From: Balanoglossus misakiensis
Lineage: Eukaryota > Hemichordata
Assembly (NCBI GenBank): GCA_040954595.2
Contig: CM082586.2
Span: forward strand, 5,208,001 to 5,272,000
DNA: 64,000 nucleotides
Direction of reading: 5' to 3'
This document shows positions 58,609-64,000 of this stretch, piece by piece. Under the pieces are notes generated by a model that was not told the origin of the DNA, did not search any database, and was given only the letters and a program-made list of their open reading frames with translations. A program made the position numbers and the translations under genes. How positions within the stretch are numbered: position 1 is the stretch's first letter; every line of letters begins with the position of its first letter.

Positions 58609-60190
58609 TCAGATCTGTAGAGATCCAACTCTTCCACAGAAAACAACGGCTTTGGACCAAACCAGTGGTGAAAGGGGTTAAGCCATAGTGGATGTGCAAG
58701 TTCATTGGACACTGGTGACAAAAAAGGCAATGCCAAAAGCTGTACATTTGTGCCCCTAACACTCTCGTTTCACACATCCACTGCTGATCAACTAAAAATT
58801 GCAAGTTCATTTGACCTGATCATTTCTTGAAAACCTGGCCAAACTCTGAGACAGGACTGTTTCACTATTTAATACTGGATTCACCGCATTATTTCCAGAA
58901 CAAATATCAGAATAAATACATCTCACCAAGATCATTTTTCTGACATGGTTCTGCATACAGAAACAGGGAATACTATTTTAGCTTCGCACAGGTGCAATCA
59001 AAGATGAATAATATGCAAAGAATAGGTGTACACCTGGGTCCTCTCTTGAATGTTATATAAAAGCCTTGTTCAGTACGCCAGCTAATAAATAAAGTCAGTG
59101 AGCTTTTTAAATACGCAGACATACACTTTGAGAAATGTATGGTATAATCAAGCATTTTTCCAGAGATGTTTCTCAGCATTTTTCTAGTGTTTTTGATAGG
59201 AGTGTAGTTGTGTGCATTGCAAGAAAAAAAAAGGTGAGGTTAAGTCATAAAAAGAAGATGGGTAGACAGTTAGAAAGAGAAGTAACATTGAAAGTCAAAA
59301 ACATTGATTGGGAGTTTGGCTCAAGAATAGAACAGTTGAAACTCTACCCACACCAGGAAATTTCAGACACCAATCGGAAAAGAGTCTGAATGGGACACTT
59401 TGCCTAATTTTTCATTCTGAGCCCAAAATTACATACAAAATGTGATTGTCCTGAAAATCCTGATGGGAAAAACCTACATGTATGTTTTTTTTTCCAAATG
59501 GCCGTATGGTGTTTCAAAGTGTTTGTTGAAACCGTCTTTGAGGCAAACTATTTAGCAATTAAGCACAGTGGTGTTACATAGACTTTTACCTAGTTTCTAT
59601 CTAACCGTTTAGCAGCTCTAAGATCAGAATATATTACATTCATATCAATATGTACATTTGGTTAATATGTTTTTCGGAAACTTAAATAATTGTCCCCCCT
59701 TTTAAAGCAACACAAACTGATCAGTGTTCTTTCTGATTTCTGTCTCATTCTCTTTAACATTGAAATATGATACTGCTATATTGGAAATGGCACTCTGTCA
59801 TGTTCTCTAAAGCTCTCACTAAGATGAACAGCTGAGAACAGAAATGGACACAGTACAGTTGCACGTCCTTGAAAGACCAGGATGTATGACCCTGCGGTAC
59901 CAGGATGTGTGACCTGGCAGTCCCAGGATGTTTGACCCCGGCCTGAAGCACTAGGCTGAATAAATTGATAATCACAAGGGTATAAAACAGTCAGGATATA
60001 AAAAAATTTAGGACACAGCAGAACATGATCGGCCTCTTGCCATGGGATCACATTCCCTGGTAAGACGAAAATTCCACATAAAAGTAATTTTTACCTGTCA
60101 AGTTTATCAGAATGCAAGCCAAGCAAAAACTGGCAGTTACACAGAAGAATGCCATTATTTATATTTTATCTGTCGGGGGTTCTGACATTA

Positions 60191-63100
60191 CTATAAGAGT
60201 TGTTGCTGGGGTTGGGGTGGCTGTGTGTACATGGGCTGTGACATTGGAGGAGGCATGCTACTGGGCCCCCCACCACCGTTGTAACTGGTGGCAACCACTG
60301 TGACTGGTTGCTGCATGCTGGCTGGATTCATTGGTGGCAGCGACTGGCTGTAACCGGTACTCGGCACCGACGATGTGGGCATTCCACTGCAATAAAGACA
60401 CACAGATCTACATCAATACACTTACATGTACATGGGTTTAGAAATTTAATTTTGGCTGGTGTTCTGCTCGATGAAAGTTGACCCTGTTCTCGTTCCAAAT
60501 CAGTAAAACTCACGCCAGAATCTGCATTTACTTGATTAGAAGATCAAATTAACCCACATTTGCCACATACATATATCATTATACACATGTATAGCAATTA
60601 CCTTGCTGAGTACTGCATCTGTGACATTGGTGGCATGGAGCTCATGGCCGGCATTTGACCCTGCGCCATTGGGCCCTGTGGTGGAAGCTGACCTTGTGTG
60701 GGAATTTGACCTTGTGCCATGGGCGGTCCCTGACCTGGTGGTGGCATCTGACCTTGGGCCATGGGTGGCCCTTGACCTTGCTGGGGAGGTGGCATGTGTT
60801 GGCCCTGTGGTGGCGGTGGTCCCTGCTGAATGTACTGGCCTGGTGGTCCGTACGGCTGAAAGTACAAGAATGGCACCATTTCAAAAAGTGGTATACCCAT
60901 ACAATGTACACAATATAGTTACCGACAAAATACTGCCATTTAGGTTAGGCCAAAGTAAAAATAAACTGTAGGATTACATCATTACATTGAGAACTACTAG
61001 TTACAGATTTTGATAACAATTATAAGGGAGATTTGAAGACTTGGCATTTCAAAGAAACTGCAATACTTTTAACATTATCACTGTACATCCTTAACCCTTT
61101 CACCCCTGTTTCCCTCTTTAGAGGTCTAACTTTACCATATAACACAACGAAATTGGACCAAACCACGGCGGTGAACGGGTGAAATCAAATACACGGCGGA
61201 CAGAATCTCACCTGCTGCATGGGAAGATTTTGAGGCATCGCCTGAACCTTGTTGTAGGAGTACGCGTAGTACGGCGCGTCCTTCATCAGATTGTGGTACA
61301 TTTCCAGCGCCTGTCGCAGCTTCTCGCTGAGCGCCGACAGATCTGCGTGCTTGCGGTCAATCTTCTCTAACTCAGTGTCTATCAGTGGCCCCATCTGCTT
61401 GCACTGATCTGAAAATAACCATGCACCCAGGTTGTCACGTTACCGTCTTTTTAATGAACAGCAAATCAGTTAGTAATTGTATCTCTTTTAGAGGAGCACG
61501 TTTATCCACTTATGATTTTTGTCTGTACTGATTCAACTAATTTTCTTTTATTTCAATATACACCTTATCTATAGCTGTCACAAATCGTAGACATTTCAAG
61601 ATATACTGTATACAACCCACAAGTTCAGTGAATACAAGTACATTGTCTGTCAGTGGGTATTGCCTGTACCCGAGTGAAACTGTCACAATTCAACTGCCCT
61701 GTTTGACTTCACATTAGTCTTGACACTAACACACTACCGGAACCATAACATTTCTGTGTACATGAACATCCACGCACGCAGGCAACCAGCAGTGAACATC
61801 TCGTCTCACCTTCCAGTATAAGCATCTCCTGTGTGTCCGGTCTCTCCATGCCAGTGGGATCGGCATTCTGCAGCAACTCCAGCGCCATCTCCATCTTCTC
61901 CTCTTCGATCTCGGCCACGGGCGCCGGCGTTTCCAGCATCCTCACTTCAACCTCCTCGTTGAACTGCACAGATTTGGGCTTGATCACTGTAAACGGTGGA
62001 CGACAAGGTGTGAGTTTGCGGACGTAGATATCACACTAAATGAACTTTGCATGCAGCAATCAACGTAACGTCGCTTACCAGGTTCGGGTTCTGCGGTCAA
62101 ATCGGCCGTGACAAAGTTGGATGGAAACAATCCACTCCCTCGGGAGTTCTCTCCCTTCCACCAGTTGGCGTCGCTGAGAAATAAAAATTTGATCAAAGTT
62201 AAATAGTGAAACAGGTTGGCAATTCGGATGTAACAATGACTGGCTTAGTATCATGCAATGTATTTATTGAATACTGCTATTCTGTAAAACGCCACTGAAT
62301 TGTAACATACACGCAAAACAAAACAAAACAAAGCTACACAAAACTAAACTAAACAGAAAAAAAAAGACAAAACAAACTGACCTATCATCAATAACTGTGA
62401 TGAACTCTCCAGCCTTGAAGGTCAACTCATTGTCTTCCGCGGCTTCAAAGTCATAAAGTGCCTTGACCGTTCTCTGCTCTCTCTTCCTTGGAGGAGACGA
62501 AGACAGCGCACTTGGATACAGACTGGACGTCTTGGGACTTTCGTTTTCCTTTAATGAAAGCTGAATAGCTGAAAAACAACAGATTTACATTAAGTTATTT
62601 TGCCACTTACATTGCAAATGGTACCAAGTCATTTACATTTACATGTAGTTTGACCAGAGTCGAGTATCAAAGATAGCTGTATATCGCATGGATCAGAGTC
62701 AATGCTGTACCATTTTTCTGGTAGAAGTATCAAACCTCTTTAACTTGGTTCATGTATTTATTCATATAAAACTTATTTTAAATTTTCAGTGTATCACATC
62801 ACTTAGATGGTGATGGTTATTGACTAAATGTCTGGACTCTTCTTGATGTTGTTTTACACACCTTTCGCTATGTCATCTTCTTCTTGCTGTGACGATACTA
62901 CGTTAGGGTCTTTGCTGACTACTGGCGTGCTTGTTTTGGTCTGAAGAGAAGAACATTAACACAGACAATTAAATGATAATCACCATGTCAATCTGAAGTT
63001 TCTGAACCAATCACATCTCTGCAGCAAATGTACATTAGTAATGAGTAATGTACATTTGCCCAAACTGGTTGATCCTTTCGCCCTGATTCCTGGACGTATG

Positions 63101-63974
63101 GTTCCAACCAAGCTGTCGAAAACACTGAGGATGTACATGGGGGAGGGGGAACTCACCTGGTCAAGTGGACTGAAACTGACGCCTTCTGCTTTCAAACTAT
63201 TGTACAGTGAGGGGATCAAACTGGAACACACAAAAAATATTTAGATTTAGAAAATATTATTCAAACCCATTCCCAATCAAAAGATGTCATTTTAATCACC
63301 ATCTGATGCTTACTACACAATCACCTCCTAGTGTACATGTATGATCATAATAATTTGGAAATCATACAAAAAACAATCACAAACACTTTCTGTGTAAGGA
63401 AGATTCATGAACTCACTTGAGTTGTGGATCCCCTTTGAACTCCTCCGCCCATTCTTTGATTAGTAGTTTCAGCTTGTCTCCTACTTTCGGATGACCCTGT
63501 GAAATACAAGTGTGACAGTCATAAAATGTGTGCTGTGTCATAATACGATACCTTTTTGTTTGGACAATCATTCACAGCGCCCTCAAGCATGCAATCTCAG
63601 CAGGACCATCATGAGGGAGTGAGTGACCTTGCAACATTATCTGAAGGACATCCCCCCCCACTCAACAACACTACTTGAGTGATTCAGCCATTCATATCTA
63701 TTTCAATGCAAAGGTGCTGACCTTATATGTACACACAATCTGACTGGAACTTACATTTCACATTTTTTCCGAGTGTAATCCAAGTATTTCCCATGTTTTT
63801 TAAGCTCAAACTACGACCTACAGTACCCATGTAACTCCCACTAGCTCAAGTTGTGTACATGTTTGAATGATGCCTTACCTTTGAAATTATCATTCTAGCT
63901 TCAGTACAGAAGTCTCTTGAGCACACTTCGAGGTGAAATATCTTGCCACAGTTGCTGACACAAGCACCAAGAAG
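60191..63974 (-). CDS. STAM: STAM, signal-transducing adaptor molecule (5' end beyond the window)
   Basis: STAM pairs with HRS in ESCRT-0 and sorts ubiquitinated receptors on endosomes. Ten coding exons are visible: 63974-63879, 63496-63417, 63220-63157, 62940-62862, 62568-62382, 62173-62079, 61986-61810, 61408-61212, 60855-60602, 60386-60191, giving 474 codons and a stop. Domains in order: second half of the VHS domain ([22 protein letters not shown] onward), a UIM ([15 protein letters not shown]), an SH3 domain ([15 protein letters not shown] to GLFPSNFV), the HRS-binding helical region ([20 protein letters not shown]), and a Pro/Gln/Met-rich tail with [14 protein letters not shown]-type repeats ending QQQLL. 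The first part of the VHS domain (about 60 residues) must lie to the right; 63975-64000 is intron. Confidence 0.95.
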
Positions 63975-64000
63975 CTGGAGAGGTAACATGGTTAACAATG

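Larger units (their letters stand above)
57044..60190. other. Intergenic region between PSMD14 and STAM 3' ends
   Basis: The two genes converge here, so the stretch should be shared by both 3' UTRs. A PSMD14 signal is at 57535. No gene can be supported. A 25-base poly(C) run lies at 58584-58608. Several open frames of 60-95 codons are accidental. Confidence 0.45.

Overview
This is nuclear DNA of an animal. Genes are split by short GT-AG introns, polyadenylation signals (AATAAA) follow several genes, and there are Pol III tRNA genes, microsatellites and eukaryotic transposons. The gene content (CYP4F-like P450s, SLC34 phosphate transporters, LACTB2, EXD2, PSMD14, STAM and a WSCD-like sulfotransferase) and the close match to vertebrate exon junctions point to an invertebrate deuterostome. 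A cephalochordate (amphioxus) is the best guess. That species call is inference. Coding models were built by eye from splice sites and reading phase, with family knowledge as a guide; no alignment program was run.

Layout. 1-2.6 kb: a rhodopsin-class peptide-type GPCR whose coding region is one exon. 3.0-17.3 kb: three tandem CYP4 genes (A, B, C) on the + strand, nine coding exons each with identical junction phases. A and B are a recent duplicate pair; their seventh introns each hold an antisense tRNA-Arg(TCG) gene with a 17-nt intron. An intronless copy of the same tRNA lies after B. Intron 1 of C carries a complete small LTR retrotransposon. 17.5-21.0 kb: LACTB2 (minus, seven exons, 288 codons), with a 617-bp foldback transposon in intron 5. 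21.4-23.7 kb: an FAD-dependent oxidoreductase of the DAO family, head-to-head with LACTB2.

24.4-43.1 kb: three tandem SLC34 (type II Na+/phosphate cotransporter) genes on the minus strand, separated by long non-coding stretches with tandem repeats and a possible solo LTR. 43-48 kb: gene-poor DNA with a long (CT)n microsatellite. 48.3-50.6 kb: a membrane-anchored WSCD-like sulfotransferase. 51.3-53.9 kb: EXD2 (minus). 55.1-57.0 kb: PSMD14/Rpn11 (plus). 60.2-64.0 kb: STAM (minus), whose first exons lie beyond the right edge.

Functional picture. The window is a chromosomal neighbourhood and not a pathway. Two expanded families dominate: CYP4 fatty-acid-type monooxygenases and phosphate cotransporters. 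The most interesting observations are the intron-bearing tRNA-Arg genes nested antisense in CYP introns, a change at the heme-linking I-helix glutamate across the three CYP4 paralogs, a tandem array of DR1-type nuclear-receptor sites before CYP gene B, a non-autonomous LTR element inserted in a GTAT microsatellite, and a two-AG tandem splice acceptor on the last LACTB2 exon that decides its C-terminus.
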